Assembly (NCBI GenBank): GCA_041907665.1
Contig: JAYRGW010000004.1
Location: 1 to 64,000, forward strand
DNA from: JAAYUD01 sp041907665
GTDB lineage: Bacteria; Bacteroidota; Bacteroidia; Bacteroidales; Bacteroidaceae
Direction: 5' to 3'
Length of the DNA stretch: 64,000 bases
Shown piece after piece: positions 46,201-55,715 of this stretch; position 1 is the stretch's first letter, and the number at the start of each line of letters is the position of its first letter. Below the pieces are notes generated by a model. That model saw nothing but the letters and a program-made list of their open reading frames with translations. It ran no database searches and was not told the origin of the DNA. A program made the translations under genes and the position numbers.

Positions 46201-46364
46201 GCATTTTCTGTTTCATAAGAGAAAAAGGATGTGTGCATAGGCATACGATTCACAGCATTCACCTCTGAATCCTGCCATTCATTGCCTTGTGCCATTAAGG
46301 CACAAGGGCAAAGTAGCACAGCGAGCAAAGCAACGCCTATTTTATTAATTACTTGTCTATTCAT
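43272..46364 (-). CDS. GH2-family beta-galactosidase
   Basis: This 1030-residue exported enzyme has a LacZ-like layout. After the signal peptide comes a jelly-roll sugar-binding domain (IPTGWAKKQVVIHFGSVTSNIYLWVNG), two Ig-like domains, then a TIM barrel with LIKGVNRHEMDPDRAY, acid/base Glu in VWSLGNEAGMG and nucleophile Glu in IQCEYAHAMGNSEGG. The C-terminal beta-galactosidase small-chain domain includes YYGRGPIENYSDRN. It should release terminal beta-galactose from oligosaccharides in the periplasm. All catalytic motifs are intact. The operon order is GH78, GH31, GH2, GH5-like, GH3. Confidence 0.94.
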   Translation of the reverse strand: MNRQVINKIGVALLAVLLCPCALMAQGNEWQDSEVNAVNRMPMHTSFFSYETENAALLGNKTTSSNYFSIGGLWKFNWVLNANERPSDFYKLNFDDSCWKTMPVPGIWEVNGYGDPLYVNIGYPWREHFDNTPPTVPDEHNHVGSYRRIINIPTGWAKKQVVIHFGSVTSNIYLWVNGRYVGYSEDSKLEAEFDITNYLKPGDNLIAFQVFRWCDGTYLEGQDFWRLSGVARECYLYARNPKHIDDIRVVPDLDANYENGSLAVNVKAAALSKVTLKLFDANGLLVQTAQTTTNKLETLNVAKPNKWTAETPYLYTLVASLGDKGKTTESIPVKVGFRKVEIKNAQLLINGKPVLIKGVNRHEMDPDRAYDIPYDRMVQDIKLMKRFNINTVRTCHYPDDPRWYDLCDQYGIYMIAEANLESHGMGYGDKTLAKNPSYLKAHLERNQRNVQRNFNHPAVIVWSLGNEAGMGPNFEECYKWVKAEDKSRPVQYEQAGHSDFTDIYCPMYLRYWDCESYAKSNPTKPLIQCEYAHAMGNSEGGFKEYWDLVRKYDKYQGGCIWDFVDQSLHATKDGARYYAYGGDYNTYDPSDNNFLDNGLIGPDRIPNPHAYEVQYYYQNIWTSLKNKEKGTIEVYNENFFRDLSAYRLNWEIVSNGDVVQQGVVDELNVAPHAKSDYTLPIDFSKVEQGKEHFLNISYTLKNAEGVLDKNTVVARQQLALNDYQWDDNKAVIPDLHKQKAIKLDKKDNACYSFSTDSVKIAFDKKDGFLCRYEVNGFSYLATGTELIPNFWRAGTDNDYGADLQNKYRVWLNPTLSLMSFASTKEGGNMVVKAVYDMPEVKGQLNLTYVLYKDGTMQITQSLKADQTAKIPHMFRFGMRMQMPGTMSQSVYYGRGPIENYSDRNHCTFIGKYSQSAHEQFYPYIRPQENGNKTDIRWWKQVDGEGHGLLFCAAKPLSMSALEYSQEELTDGEHKGQRHSELLKKNGHINMNIDGIQMGLGCMDSWGALPLDKYMLSYGDREYSFIMRPIR

Positions 46365-46409
46365 TTCACCATTATATTGTAAATCTAAAGAGTCACCCTA
46401 ATGACTGCT

Positions 46410-48944
46410 CTATTTTGCTATATTCAAGAAATCAGAAGTCCTTTGTTCATCAGTCTTTTGCTCTTTCAAGAGTTCTTCCATATTGGCAAAGTTCTTACGG
46501 AATGTTTCAATACGCTTTTCAAACTCATTCGGATAATAACTGATAGCAATACCTGTAGATTCCATAGAGCCGATGCCCTCATTAAGAACAATTCCGGCAT
46601 CCTGGCGCTTCAAATTCAGAACAGCACTCCGTACATGACGCATCTGTCCTAGCAATCCATCTGTAACATCAGGGGCTCCGGAAGGATAAGTTACCTTAAT
46701 CACTTTGGCTAGATTACAATCCGTTTGAGGAATGTCGATCGAAAGCGTCAATTCATTACCATTATATACAGGTTTTACTTCCATTCCATTAACTGTTACC
46801 GTCTCTGGTACAGCTGAAGCCAATACTTTGACTTTAAAATTGCGGTTAGAAGGCATATCAGGATAACTACCCTTGCGAGCACCAATATTGACAGTCAAAA
46901 CATTACCTATCTTCTCGGACGTCAGTTTTGTCGTTGCATATTGAGTTGCATAATCTTTATCGTTACCATTGTCTTCATACATATCGAAGCTACCCTTCAC
47001 ACCAGGGAATACCGTAACTTCGATCGTTTCATCATTACTTCTCAAGTTCTTTACTTCTTTATTGTAGAATGGTAAAACAGAGCCGGCCTTTACATAAATA
47101 GGATACTCGTCCAAACGGAAAGTACGTTCTATTGTCTGTCCACCTTTCAATAATGTTCCAGTCTGCCATTCATACCAATCGTTACCGGCAGGAAGCCATA
47201 CATTCAAAGTAGACTTACCATTCTTCATCGGTGCGGTAATCGGATAAACCAAGACATCGTCACCAAACATATATTCGTTACGATTGGCATAGGCTTCTTT
47301 GTTTTCGGGATAATCATAATACATAGGACGACAAAGAGATAGAGCATCATCATAATCCTTACGTGCCATTGCATAGATATAAGGAGCCATCTCATAACGT
47401 TTCTGTACAGTATTGCGAATAATCTCCATATATTGCTGAGCAAAAGCCCAAGGTTCTTTATTCAAGCCAGAGTTCTTTGTTGAATGAGTACGAAGAATAG
47501 GACTCAATGCTCCAAACTGGAACCAACGGACATACAATTCGGGATCAATATGATCAACTCCCATATGCCCACCTATATCATGACTCCAATAACCATAAAG
47601 TACATTCGAAGCCGTCATATTATAATACGGTTGATAGTCAAGGCTTTCCCATGAAATAAACGAATCTCCCGAGAAACCGATTTGATAACGATGATTGCCA
47701 AGTCCTCCCCAACGGTGATAAAGCATGGGGCGAGTATCACGATTGCGTTGCATATCTGTGAAAACAGTATAATTTAGCCACCAGGTATTACTAAGATCGG
47801 TAAACTTTTTATCGTTCGGCCATTGTTGCCAGTCGAGCCACCAGAAATCGACTCCTGCTTTTTCCATCGGACGAAGTTGGGTATTAAACCAACCCTCCAT
47901 AAATTTCTTATTCGATGCCTCCCAAGGAATTACCTTAGTAGCAGTAGTGTCTACCCCCATCCATTGAGCCATCTCGGGGAAATGAGTTTCGTAAGAAGCG
48001 ACACCATCAGCAGGGTGTAAATTCAATGTTATCTGTAGATTATTGTTTTTGAGATATTTCAAAAAACCGTCAGGATCGGGGAATAAACGCCGATTCCATG
48101 TATAACCGGTCCACCCTCCTTTACCGGGTTCCGTATAATGCCAATCCATGTCAACAACAAGCACATCCAAAGGAATATCATAAGCATGAAAGTTATTTAC
48201 CAGGTTTCGAATTTCATCATCCGAATAACTCCAGTAGCGTGACCACCAATAGCCAAAAGCATAACGGGGAGGCAAGGGTACTTTACCCGAAAAAACAGTG
48301 AAATCTTTTAAAGCAGATTTGTAATTATGACCATAAGCCATAAAATACCAATCTTGCGTCTGTCCCTTCTCCGGACGCTCCATTACCCAAGGCCAATCGC
48401 TGTGATCAAACAAATAATTCTTAGAATCATCAATCAGTTTCCATCCATTGGTCGAGAGCAGACCATCTTCAATAGGCATCGGTTTGTTATCTCCCAAATG
48501 AATATTTCCCTTGTAGCCATCTAACGTACGATACGTTCCTTTCAAATTACCCTTATCTTCCAAACCTGGCTTCCAGGCAAATGGAACAATACCTTTTCCC
48601 TTTACAGAAGTAATCGATAAGTTATTGGCAGTAAATTTGCCCGTATTCTTTTTATATTTCAAAATCATTTTGGAAGTACGAATCTCTACAGTTTTTCCAC
48701 TATTTTTTAATTGATAGTCTACTTTAGGATAGTTGCGGTTAACTGCAACAAACGAATTATCATCTACGAATTTACCATCGGGTACATACTCCAGGCGTGC
48801 TACACCCTCCGTAACCATTGTAATTCGGACTTTACTATCTTGATAAGCCACATTTGGCAATATCTTCTGTTGAGCAGACAAATTAATACTTGCCACCCAC
48901 AGACACAATAAACACACTATCCCTTTCATTCGATTCCTATACAT
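46410..48944 (-). CDS. GH31-family alpha-glycosidase
   Basis: This 844-residue exported enzyme has signal peptide MKGIVCLLCLWVASINLSAQ (an in-frame start at 48929 is equally possible). A beta-sandwich N-domain is followed by the GH31 barrel: PRYAFGYWWSRYWSYSDDEI, LDVLVVDMDWH, nucleophile Asp in DFWWLDWQQW, acid/base region GFSGDSFISWESL, YGYWSHDIGGHMG and SPILRTHSTKN. GH31 includes alpha-glucosidases and alpha-xylosidases; the WWLDWQQ nucleophile strand does not let me choose. The C-terminus has an extra helical segment of about 80 residues, rich in Glu/Lys (EELLKEQKTDEQRT), after the usual DUF5110-like sandwich. Confidence 0.92.
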   Translation of the reverse strand: MYRNRMKGIVCLLCLWVASINLSAQQKILPNVAYQDSKVRITMVTEGVARLEYVPDGKFVDDNSFVAVNRNYPKVDYQLKNSGKTVEIRTSKMILKYKKNTGKFTANNLSITSVKGKGIVPFAWKPGLEDKGNLKGTYRTLDGYKGNIHLGDNKPMPIEDGLLSTNGWKLIDDSKNYLFDHSDWPWVMERPEKGQTQDWYFMAYGHNYKSALKDFTVFSGKVPLPPRYAFGYWWSRYWSYSDDEIRNLVNNFHAYDIPLDVLVVDMDWHYTEPGKGGWTGYTWNRRLFPDPDGFLKYLKNNNLQITLNLHPADGVASYETHFPEMAQWMGVDTTATKVIPWEASNKKFMEGWFNTQLRPMEKAGVDFWWLDWQQWPNDKKFTDLSNTWWLNYTVFTDMQRNRDTRPMLYHRWGGLGNHRYQIGFSGDSFISWESLDYQPYYNMTASNVLYGYWSHDIGGHMGVDHIDPELYVRWFQFGALSPILRTHSTKNSGLNKEPWAFAQQYMEIIRNTVQKRYEMAPYIYAMARKDYDDALSLCRPMYYDYPENKEAYANRNEYMFGDDVLVYPITAPMKNGKSTLNVWLPAGNDWYEWQTGTLLKGGQTIERTFRLDEYPIYVKAGSVLPFYNKEVKNLRSNDETIEVTVFPGVKGSFDMYEDNGNDKDYATQYATTKLTSEKIGNVLTVNIGARKGSYPDMPSNRNFKVKVLASAVPETVTVNGMEVKPVYNGNELTLSIDIPQTDCNLAKVIKVTYPSGAPDVTDGLLGQMRHVRSAVLNLKRQDAGIVLNEGIGSMESTGIAISYYPNEFEKRIETFRKNFANMEELLKEQKTDEQRTSDFLNIAK

Positions 48945-49002
48945 GATATTTCCTTTAATTTAAGTTATTTATAATAATGATCAAATTTCACTGTCAATCT
49001 TT

Positions 49003-52000
49003 TCAATTGGCTGGACAAGTACAAACGAATTCGTAAGTTCCCGACTTCAATTCATATTGCACCTTGCCGTTTTTATATGACACAAAAGAAGCTCCTTCTT
49101 TACCTTTCAACAATTTTATACCAGATGCTTTATTCGCAGGCAAAAACAAAGAGGCTGTGGTATTGCCTGGAACGGTTACTCCGTAAGTATAACCATTCTT
49201 TCTCTTTTCCCAGCGGCTACCTATATAGCCTTGCATTGATTCAAAACCTCCTTTCACGTAATCAAGTTCTCCGCCTATTTCGGGTTGGAGAATTATATGC
49301 TTATATCCCGGATTCTTTTCATCCCGTTGAATGCCCAAGCTGTGAGACATCATCCACTCTTCAATAGCACCATAAGCATAATGATTGAACGAATTCATAC
49401 CGACCGGACCGAAACCGTTTTTTACAGTATATGAATTCCAACGTTCCCACATCGTAGTAGCACCTTGGCGAACAGGAAATAGCCACGATGGATATTCGGT
49501 CTGCAAAAATAATTTATATGCAACATCCGAACGCCCGTTATCTGACAATACCAAGCAGATATAAGGAGTTCCAAGAAATCCGGTAGTCAATTTGTTTCCA
49601 TTAGACTCTACTGCATCCACCAAGTGCTGTACCACTTTCGATTTGATACTGTCATCAATCAGCCCAAACTGCAAAGGCAATACGTAAGAAGTTTGCGTAT
49701 TTATTTTCTCTACCCCCTTCTCGGTTTTGCTAACGGTATAACCCTCTTTATCAAGAAATGTCTTATTGAAAGATATTTTGATACGCTCAAACAATCGGCT
49801 ATAACGCGCCGCATCGTCTATCTTATCTAGAGCTTCAGCCATCTGTTGCATCATTCGGGCATCATAAGCATAATAGGCCGTATTTATAAGCGAGCTGTTT
49901 GTAAACACGGGAGCCACCCAATCGGCATATCCACCTTCCGGCAGAATATTATAACGATCGGCTTTCCTTTCCAGAAAATCCATATATCGACACATAGATT
50001 CATAGTGTTGCTGTAGAATTCCGACATCACCATATTGCTGATACACTTGCCAAGGGATGATAATGCCGGCATCAGCCCACGCTCCAGAGCCTCCTTTTGC
50101 TGAATTTATATCAAATCCATTCGGAGACGTTCCTAAGCAAGGGTAATAATCACCATAACTACCGTTCCTTCCTTGATCATCGCGAAGCGTGTATAACCAC
50201 CGAGTATAAAAAGGATCGGTATTCATATTGTAAGTAGCCGAACGAGCAAATACTTGTGCATCGCCCATCCATCCCAAACGTTCATCGCGTTGAGGGCAAT
50301 CAGTCGGAACGGATAAGAAATTACCTCTTTGTCCCCAAACAATATTTTGAAACAGACGATTAACTTCGGTATTTGATGTTTCATAATCACTTCCTTGTTT
50401 GCCTATCGATTCCAAAACAATCCCTTCAACAGACGTCAGAGGCAAAGCCTCATCTAGACCTTCAATAGCCAAATAACGAAATCCATGCGAGGTAAAAAGT
50501 GGCTGATAGGTTTCTCCATTCGCGTCTCCCTTAAAGATATAATGATCGGTAGACAATGCCGAACGATAATTATCCAGATACACCTGCCCCTTCCGTTCTT
50601 TATACATATCAATTGTATAAGGTTCTACAGGGCTATCTGGTATCACCTCCGGATAAAGCATTTCGGCATAATGTATAGTGATTTGTTGTCCTGCTCTCCC
50701 TTTCATATTCAGTAGGCAAGGCACTCCCACCATATTTTGACCAAAATCATAGATATAAGCGTTACCCACTTTTTTGACAGACATCGGACGAAGCGTAACA
50801 TTGTTCTGAATCATGCCGCCAATATAGGCTTGCAATTTCGGTTCACCAGAAGAAATATTCTCGACACGTACAGTTTTCCAACTGGAATCATTAAAGTTGC
50901 CATCCGACCACCCTGAGATTTCTTTCTGTGCATTATAATCTTCTCCATTATAGAGGCTGTTAGCCTCAATCGGTCCTTTATCATAACACTTCCAACGATC
51001 ATCGGTCATCACATATTCGGTTGTTCCGTCTTCATAATCGATTTTCAATAAAGCGAGTGCCGATTGACGAAGTCCGTATTGATCTTGCCAGCCTAAGCCC
51101 GCCCAACCAATCACGTCACTGTACCAACCCGCGCCAAGGGCCACACCCAGTCCATTGTCTCCCTGACACAACAGAGGAGTAACATCATAAGTATTATACA
51201 TCATTCGGAAACGATAATCGGTCCACCCGGGGTTATAATAACCATCACCGACTGTTTTACCATTGATATAAAATTGATAAATACCTTTCGACGTGGCATA
51301 CAAGCGTGCTTGTTTAATGGTTTTAGAGATAGAAAAAGAACGCCGCAGCATAGGGGCCGAAATATCAGATCCTGGTTGCCACAAATGAACTTCACCATCA
51401 CCTACGACATGATGAATTTCCGTATCGACATAAAGTGTTTGTTTGTAAAACGGTTCGCCGACTTCAATATTAGAGTAAACCACATTCTCACCTTTGGGCT
51501 GAATATAGCCTATCTGATAAAGACGGCAATTGCTATTTGGTTCTGCGGGCGTAATACCGTTAACCATAAAATTATAGATATTGTCTTTGTTCGCTTTGGA
51601 GCACTTCACTCGTTGCCCATCGATTGTCACACCGATATCGTAATTATCGCCACCCATCACCGACAGACGTACAGAATGAGTTGCCTTCTTTTTATTTTCA
51701 GGAATCAGAGACAAAATATCCTCATCATAATCTGTCACAACAGATTTACCGTATACATGCCCCAAGTTGAAGCGGGCGCCATTGCTCAAATCAATAGTAA
51801 GCATTAAATAATTCGAAGGCGATTTTGCCCCGAAGACGAAGACGGCCTTATTGCTTTTCTTCTCCAACCGAAACTGATAATCTATGACAAAAGAAGCTCT
51901 ATATTTGGACAATAGATATTGAGAAGACCCAATCCATTTGGCATTATGCCAATCGGCATCCAGAAGACCGGTTTCAAACCAATTCGGCTCCGATTGCAAG

Positions 52001-52371
52001 ACATTGCCTTTCTCATCCCAAACCGTCACTTTCCAATAATAGCGAGTCGATGGGCGAAGAGCATCGCCACTGTAAACAATACCTATCGAAGAAGAAGAGT
52101 TCACCTTGCCCGTATCGAAAACATAAAACCCATTATCAAGCTCCGAACGCGAAGACGATACAACGACCCGATAAGCCGTTTGAGCAGCACCATATTTATC
52201 AGATTGCATCTGCCAGGCAAATCGTGGATGTGATACATCGATACCCATCGGATTTTTCATAAACTCCGTAGTAAGACGAACAATACTAGTCGACATAATA
52301 GTATTCGACACAAGCAACAGAATACCTACTATTATAAATCTCCTGACAAAAGGCATTGAACTATTTTTCAT
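49003..52371 (-). CDS. GH78-family alpha-L-rhamnosidase, full length
   Basis: This enzyme of about 1122 residues removes terminal alpha-L-rhamnose. The start at 52371 (MKNSSMPFVRRFIIVG) gives a proper signal peptide; the frame extends to 52428 but without one. The N-terminal fibronectin-like domain starts TEFMKNPMGIDVSHPRFAWQM. A central rhamnosidase N-domain contains KQARLYATSKGIYQFYINGKTVGDGYYNPGWTDY-type strands. The (alpha/alpha)6 catalytic domain has TDCPQRDERLGWMGDAQVF, ADAGIIIPWQVYQQYGD and MWERWNSYTV. A C-terminal beta-sandwich follows. The key Asp/Glu residues of the TDCPQRDERLGW block are present. It is first in the second operon of the locus. Confidence 0.94.
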   Translation of the reverse strand: MKNSSMPFVRRFIIVGILLLVSNTIMSTSIVRLTTEFMKNPMGIDVSHPRFAWQMQSDKYGAAQTAYRVVVSSSRSELDNGFYVFDTGKVNSSSSIGIVYSGDALRPSTRYYWKVTVWDEKGNVLQSEPNWFETGLLDADWHNAKWIGSSQYLLSKYRASFVIDYQFRLEKKSNKAVFVFGAKSPSNYLMLTIDLSNGARFNLGHVYGKSVVTDYDEDILSLIPENKKKATHSVRLSVMGGDNYDIGVTIDGQRVKCSKANKDNIYNFMVNGITPAEPNSNCRLYQIGYIQPKGENVVYSNIEVGEPFYKQTLYVDTEIHHVVGDGEVHLWQPGSDISAPMLRRSFSISKTIKQARLYATSKGIYQFYINGKTVGDGYYNPGWTDYRFRMMYNTYDVTPLLCQGDNGLGVALGAGWYSDVIGWAGLGWQDQYGLRQSALALLKIDYEDGTTEYVMTDDRWKCYDKGPIEANSLYNGEDYNAQKEISGWSDGNFNDSSWKTVRVENISSGEPKLQAYIGGMIQNNVTLRPMSVKKVGNAYIYDFGQNMVGVPCLLNMKGRAGQQITIHYAEMLYPEVIPDSPVEPYTIDMYKERKGQVYLDNYRSALSTDHYIFKGDANGETYQPLFTSHGFRYLAIEGLDEALPLTSVEGIVLESIGKQGSDYETSNTEVNRLFQNIVWGQRGNFLSVPTDCPQRDERLGWMGDAQVFARSATYNMNTDPFYTRWLYTLRDDQGRNGSYGDYYPCLGTSPNGFDINSAKGGSGAWADAGIIIPWQVYQQYGDVGILQQHYESMCRYMDFLERKADRYNILPEGGYADWVAPVFTNSSLINTAYYAYDARMMQQMAEALDKIDDAARYSRLFERIKISFNKTFLDKEGYTVSKTEKGVEKINTQTSYVLPLQFGLIDDSIKSKVVQHLVDAVESNGNKLTTGFLGTPYICLVLSDNGRSDVAYKLFLQTEYPSWLFPVRQGATTMWERWNSYTVKNGFGPVGMNSFNHYAYGAIEEWMMSHSLGIQRDEKNPGYKHIILQPEIGGELDYVKGGFESMQGYIGSRWEKRKNGYTYGVTVPGNTTASLFLPANKASGIKLLKGKEGASFVSYKNGKVQYELKSGTYEFVCTCPAN

Positions 52372-52445
52372 GATTTGATAAGAATGTTTTTCATCTATAT
52401 ACTGTACATATTTCTCTCTCAGCCACAACAGTTCCAGTTAGATAA

Positions 52446-52453
52446 CAAAGATA
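52446..52453 (-). promoter_or_regulatory. -7 box of the GH78-GH3 operon
   Basis: TATCTTTG on the minus strand matches TAnnTTTG. The nearest TTTG (52467-52470) is only 13 bases upstream of it, so the -33 element is not ideal and activator dependence is possible. Confidence 0.5.
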
Positions 52454-52685
52454 ATCAGCAAAAAAACAAATTACTAACATTTATTAATAAATTAGATTAA
52501 TTTAATATCAATCAGTATTCATCTCTTACTTTATAATAGTTTTTTCTACTTCATCCTGTAAGTTTACAAACATCATAGCTCTCTCTTTTTAAACGATATT
52601 GTCAAATGTTATTCACTTATAGCAAGAGAATTACACCTCGATTCTGAGCTATGCAATCAATAACCATTTACATGTTCTTTAAAAA

Positions 52686-52720
52686 GTACCCTTTACAGAC
52701 TCATCATCTGTAAAGGATAC
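52686..52720 (-). terminator. Terminator of the susCD-GH43 operon
   Basis: CCTTTACAGA (52690-52699) and TCTGTAAAGG (52707-52716) pair perfectly, and the stem extends to 14 bp with one mismatch. On the leftward strand it is followed by a T-rich run (ACTTTTTAAAG). It is 31 bases past the last gene of that operon. Confidence 0.85.
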
Positions 52721-52750
52721 CGATATCAAACGATCTATTTACCTATAAAA

Positions 52751-53188
52751 CTATTTCAAGAATAAGACATTAATAGCAGTAGATACCGAATCTACCACAC
52801 CATCCGATCGGGTACCTATTATTTTTAGACTCAATGTATCAGCGTCATTGGTAGAAAGCGCCATTTGATTAATATAATTCAAAAGCTGCGAATCGCTGAA
52901 CGTCAGCACCCTAATATTGTTTTCAGCAGTTATGCTTTTATCGGACAATATTATCTGATTGCCATTGCTACTGTTCGAAAGTTTTAGTGTATACGAAGGA
53001 GACATATCTATCCAACGCACAGTCGCTACAGTTGTATCGACTCCCACAGCACCTATTTTTACATCATACTCGCTCGACTCCACTTTTAAATGAGTAGCCA
53101 GCGGTTGGCCCACTCCATTATTGTCGCAGGCATAAAATGCACAGACAACAATGAAAACCAACATTATAGTAAGAATGGAATTTTTCAT
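52751..53188 (-). CDS. Small lipoprotein resembling a single SusE-type domain
   Basis: This 145-residue lipoprotein (signal VFIVVCAFYAC, Cys21) carries one beta-sandwich with a 'V..... A.VRW' strand, SPSYTLKLSNSSNGN and LLNYINQMALSTNDADTLSLKIIGTRSDG. This matches the N-terminal Ig-like module of SusE/SusF proteins without the carbohydrate-binding modules. It is last in the susC-led operon, 31 bases after GH43. It may be an accessory surface lipoprotein; binding is not shown by sequence. Confidence 0.65.
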   Translation of the reverse strand: MKNSILTIMLVFIVVCAFYACDNNGVGQPLATHLKVESSEYDVKIGAVGVDTTVATVRWIDMSPSYTLKLSNSSNGNQIILSDKSITAENNIRVLTFSDSQLLNYINQMALSTNDADTLSLKIIGTRSDGVVDSVSTAINVLFLK

Positions 53189-53219
53189 TTTTTTCTATAT
53201 AAAATAATTATCAATACTA

Positions 53220-54245
53220 TCAGTTCTTAAAATAAGGACCTTGCTGTTTGGTAGTAGTGGGAGTTCCATCATTCACTACTGGCCAATCGTCTACCCAACC
53301 AATTTTATCAAGCAACATACACCGTCCCGCTTTTTCATCATCAACTTTGTATGCATGATACAAGAACCATGTTTCTCCTTTATCATCTGTAATGATTTCG
53401 GAATTATGTCCTGTTCCTTTGAAAGTATCATTTGCTTCAATCACCTTAGTATAAGCATTGTTCAGCATCGCATCCCCATTTTTGTTGACATAGGGGCCGA
53501 ACAAAGATTCAGAACGTCCCACAACAGTTGTATATGTTGAATTCAATCCATCGCAACAAGAGCCTATAGATGCAAATAGATAATAATAATTATTACGTTT
53601 ATATATCATAGTTCCTTCGAAAGCAGTACCAGCAACTTTAACCGGCATACTTCCACTTTTCACCTTCAATCCATTTGTGGTCAATTCGATATAATAGATG
53701 CCTTGAAAGCTACCCCAAAACAAATATTTATGCCCATTTTCTTCATAATAACAAGGATCAATGCTGTTCAGAACGCCACAATCCTTACTTATCAGAATAC
53801 TACCAAGATCGGTAAAAGGGCCGCCGGGTTTCAATGCTGTAGCGACCCCTATCCCATTCTGATATATTTCACCCCATTTAGACAATACATAGTACATCAC
53901 ATATTTGCCATTAACATATTGCACATCGGGTGCCCAGAGCGATCCACCAGCCAAGAAAGAAGGGAAAACAGTGTTATCAAAAGCCCCACCTTCGTCTGTC
54001 CAATTCACCAAATCCTGAGATTTATGAATCACAGAACCGGTAGTATAAGCATAAAAGTAACCGTCCCTACCCCGAATAAGAGTAGGATCGGGAGCGTCCG
54101 ATTTATATACAGGATTGATATAAGTAGCTGATATAGCGCCACCGAATACTGGTGCACCATCATCTTTCGAACTTGAGCAGCATACCAGGCTACCAAGCAA
54201 TACAAGCAGAAATGTAGACTTTATATTCAAATTTAAGTTTTTCAT
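53220..54245 (-). CDS. GH43-family arabinosidase/xylosidase-like lipoprotein
   Basis: This 341-residue five-bladed beta-propeller enzyme has a lipoprotein signal (VLLGSLVCC). The catalytic trio of GH43 is visible: base Asp in SDAPDPTLIRG, pKa-modulating Asp in LNSIDPCYYEENGH and acid Glu in GTGHNSEII. LWAPDVQYVNGKYVMYY and FGPY strands are typical. GH43 enzymes release arabinose or xylose or cut arabinan; this one most resembles endo-arabinanase-like members but the specificity is open. The lipid anchor suggests surface or outer-membrane placement. It lies between the SusE/F-type gene and the small lipoprotein. Confidence 0.92.
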   Translation of the reverse strand: MKNLNLNIKSTFLLVLLGSLVCCSSSKDDGAPVFGGAISATYINPVYKSDAPDPTLIRGRDGYFYAYTTGSVIHKSQDLVNWTDEGGAFDNTVFPSFLAGGSLWAPDVQYVNGKYVMYYVLSKWGEIYQNGIGVATALKPGGPFTDLGSILISKDCGVLNSIDPCYYEENGHKYLFWGSFQGIYYIELTTNGLKVKSGSMPVKVAGTAFEGTMIYKRNNYYYLFASIGSCCDGLNSTYTTVVGRSESLFGPYVNKNGDAMLNNAYTKVIEANDTFKGTGHNSEIITDDKGETWFLYHAYKVDDEKAGRCMLLDKIGWVDDWPVVNDGTPTTTKQQGPYFKN

Positions 54246-54276
54246 TGTTTCAATAGTAAATTAGTAAAAACATTAA

Positions 54277-55689
54277 TTATTCTTGCACCATAGTGAGTTT
54301 CATATTGTGCAAATCCATTTTGATAGTCCAAGTGCCGCTCGATTGCGGAATAAATTTATTGTCACTCGAGACATTTACACCTCGAACGCCACAATCTACC
54401 CACGAATTAATAGGATTGGCTCCCCCTGTGATAGGCATTATTTCATAATTCCATTGACCGGGTACAGTGATGATTTTAAACTCGTTACCTGCCGTAATCG
54501 CTGTTGTCAACGTCCATATTTCAGGATGGTTCTTGATATCTGTTTGAGCAAACGCACAACTATTACGTCCGTTATCCCATCCCGCAGGCACTGCACTACC
54601 AGCAGCCCACATACCATTGTAAGGTAGATTATAGATACTGGTACAAATAAGTTTCTTATCCACCAAAGAGATGACCACTTCATATTTTGCTGTTTGTGTC
54701 ACCTCCAACATAGCAGCCCCAGATTGACCGACAACGAGTTTGGATGGATCATTTGGATCGGGCACATAAGCCGGCCACGTTTGAACCGCATCAGAAGCAA
54801 ATCTGATTTTCGTTCCAGCCTGCAACGTTCCACTCCAGTGATAATAACCGTTCTTAACATCTATATTAGGTATTTCAGTAGCACTCTCGGCACCTACATT
54901 CGAGCTCACCATGTACATAATAGGAGTTTGCAATAATGCAATAGTCATTTTATTCAAATCAATCGTTACATCCACAATGGATTTATTCGATAAGGCAAAA
55001 TGACTTCCCGTACCGGTCTCCGAATAAATCAGACTGTTATCATCTGCACCTTTAAAATAAGCGGGATAACCGTTATTTTTATCCGATGAGAACCAAAACT
55101 CTCCCGAATTAATAACTCCAGCCCAATGATAGACACCATCTTCGTTGGTTGTCTCCATCGTAATAGTCAAATTCTGTCCCGAAGAAGTCTTTGCCATCAT
55201 ATACATGATATCTGAAGGATCGTAGCCTATTGTTTTAAACTCTGTTTTAGATGTCTCGGGCTTCATATATTGTTTTGATGCAGTAACTTTGGCTATGACT
55301 TCACCCACCAAATTTACTTTATCTCCCGGAGTAATATTCCACGAAGCAAGCAAGTCGTTTATCTGTCGATGAGTATAGCTAATTGTACGTTGTCCATCGG
55401 GTATCTTTATCAATTCGCTGATATTCGTTTTCACATCAGACATATAGATTCTAAAATAATAAGTCAACTGCGTATCAGCGCCACGATCGGTCGCATCATT
55501 CCAAGTAAACTTAATAGCCTCTTGATCCTGAAAAGCTTTTTGGAGCACCAAACTATCAGTCGAAGCTTTCACCTGCATTCGATCATCTGGTGCAGTCAAC
55601 GTATATAATTCAGGATCTGAATTACAGCTAGCCAGGAAAGCAATAAATGACAAAAACACATATAATTGTTTCTTAATATTCATTTTCAT
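54277..55689 (-). CDS. SusE/SusF-type outer-membrane glycan-binding lipoprotein
   Basis: This 470-residue lipoprotein (lipobox FLASC) begins with the SusE-type Ig-like module (IKFTWNDATDRGADTQLTYYF, then RQINDLLASWNITPGDKVNL). Three repeated beta-sandwich binding modules follow. The first two begin MYMMAKTSSG and MYMVSSNVG and contain YHWAG/YHWSG plus FWFSSDKNNGYPAYF- and IRFASDAVQTWPAY-type strands; the third begins MWAAGSAVPAGWDNG. SusF has three such modules. It should bind the substrate at the cell surface. It lies 27 bases after susD in the operon. Confidence 0.85.
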   Translation of the reverse strand: MKMNIKKQLYVFLSFIAFLASCNSDPELYTLTAPDDRMQVKASTDSLVLQKAFQDQEAIKFTWNDATDRGADTQLTYYFRIYMSDVKTNISELIKIPDGQRTISYTHRQINDLLASWNITPGDKVNLVGEVIAKVTASKQYMKPETSKTEFKTIGYDPSDIMYMMAKTSSGQNLTITMETTNEDGVYHWAGVINSGEFWFSSDKNNGYPAYFKGADDNSLIYSETGTGSHFALSNKSIVDVTIDLNKMTIALLQTPIMYMVSSNVGAESATEIPNIDVKNGYYHWSGTLQAGTKIRFASDAVQTWPAYVPDPNDPSKLVVGQSGAAMLEVTQTAKYEVVISLVDKKLICTSIYNLPYNGMWAAGSAVPAGWDNGRNSCAFAQTDIKNHPEIWTLTTAITAGNEFKIITVPGQWNYEIMPITGGANPINSWVDCGVRGVNVSSDNKFIPQSSGTWTIKMDLHNMKLTMVQE

Positions 55690-55715
55690 AACTTCTCAAA
55701 TTAAACGGTTACAGA

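Larger units (their letters stand above)
52372..52750. other. Intergenic region between two operons of the carbohydrate locus
   Basis: No gene is present. It holds the terminator of the susCD operon (52686-52720) and a probable promoter for the GH78 operon: on the minus strand TATCTTTG (52446-52453) fits the -7 consensus about 75 bases before the GH78 start, with only a poorly placed TTTG upstream. The intervening 230 bases are very AT-rich. Confidence 0.6.
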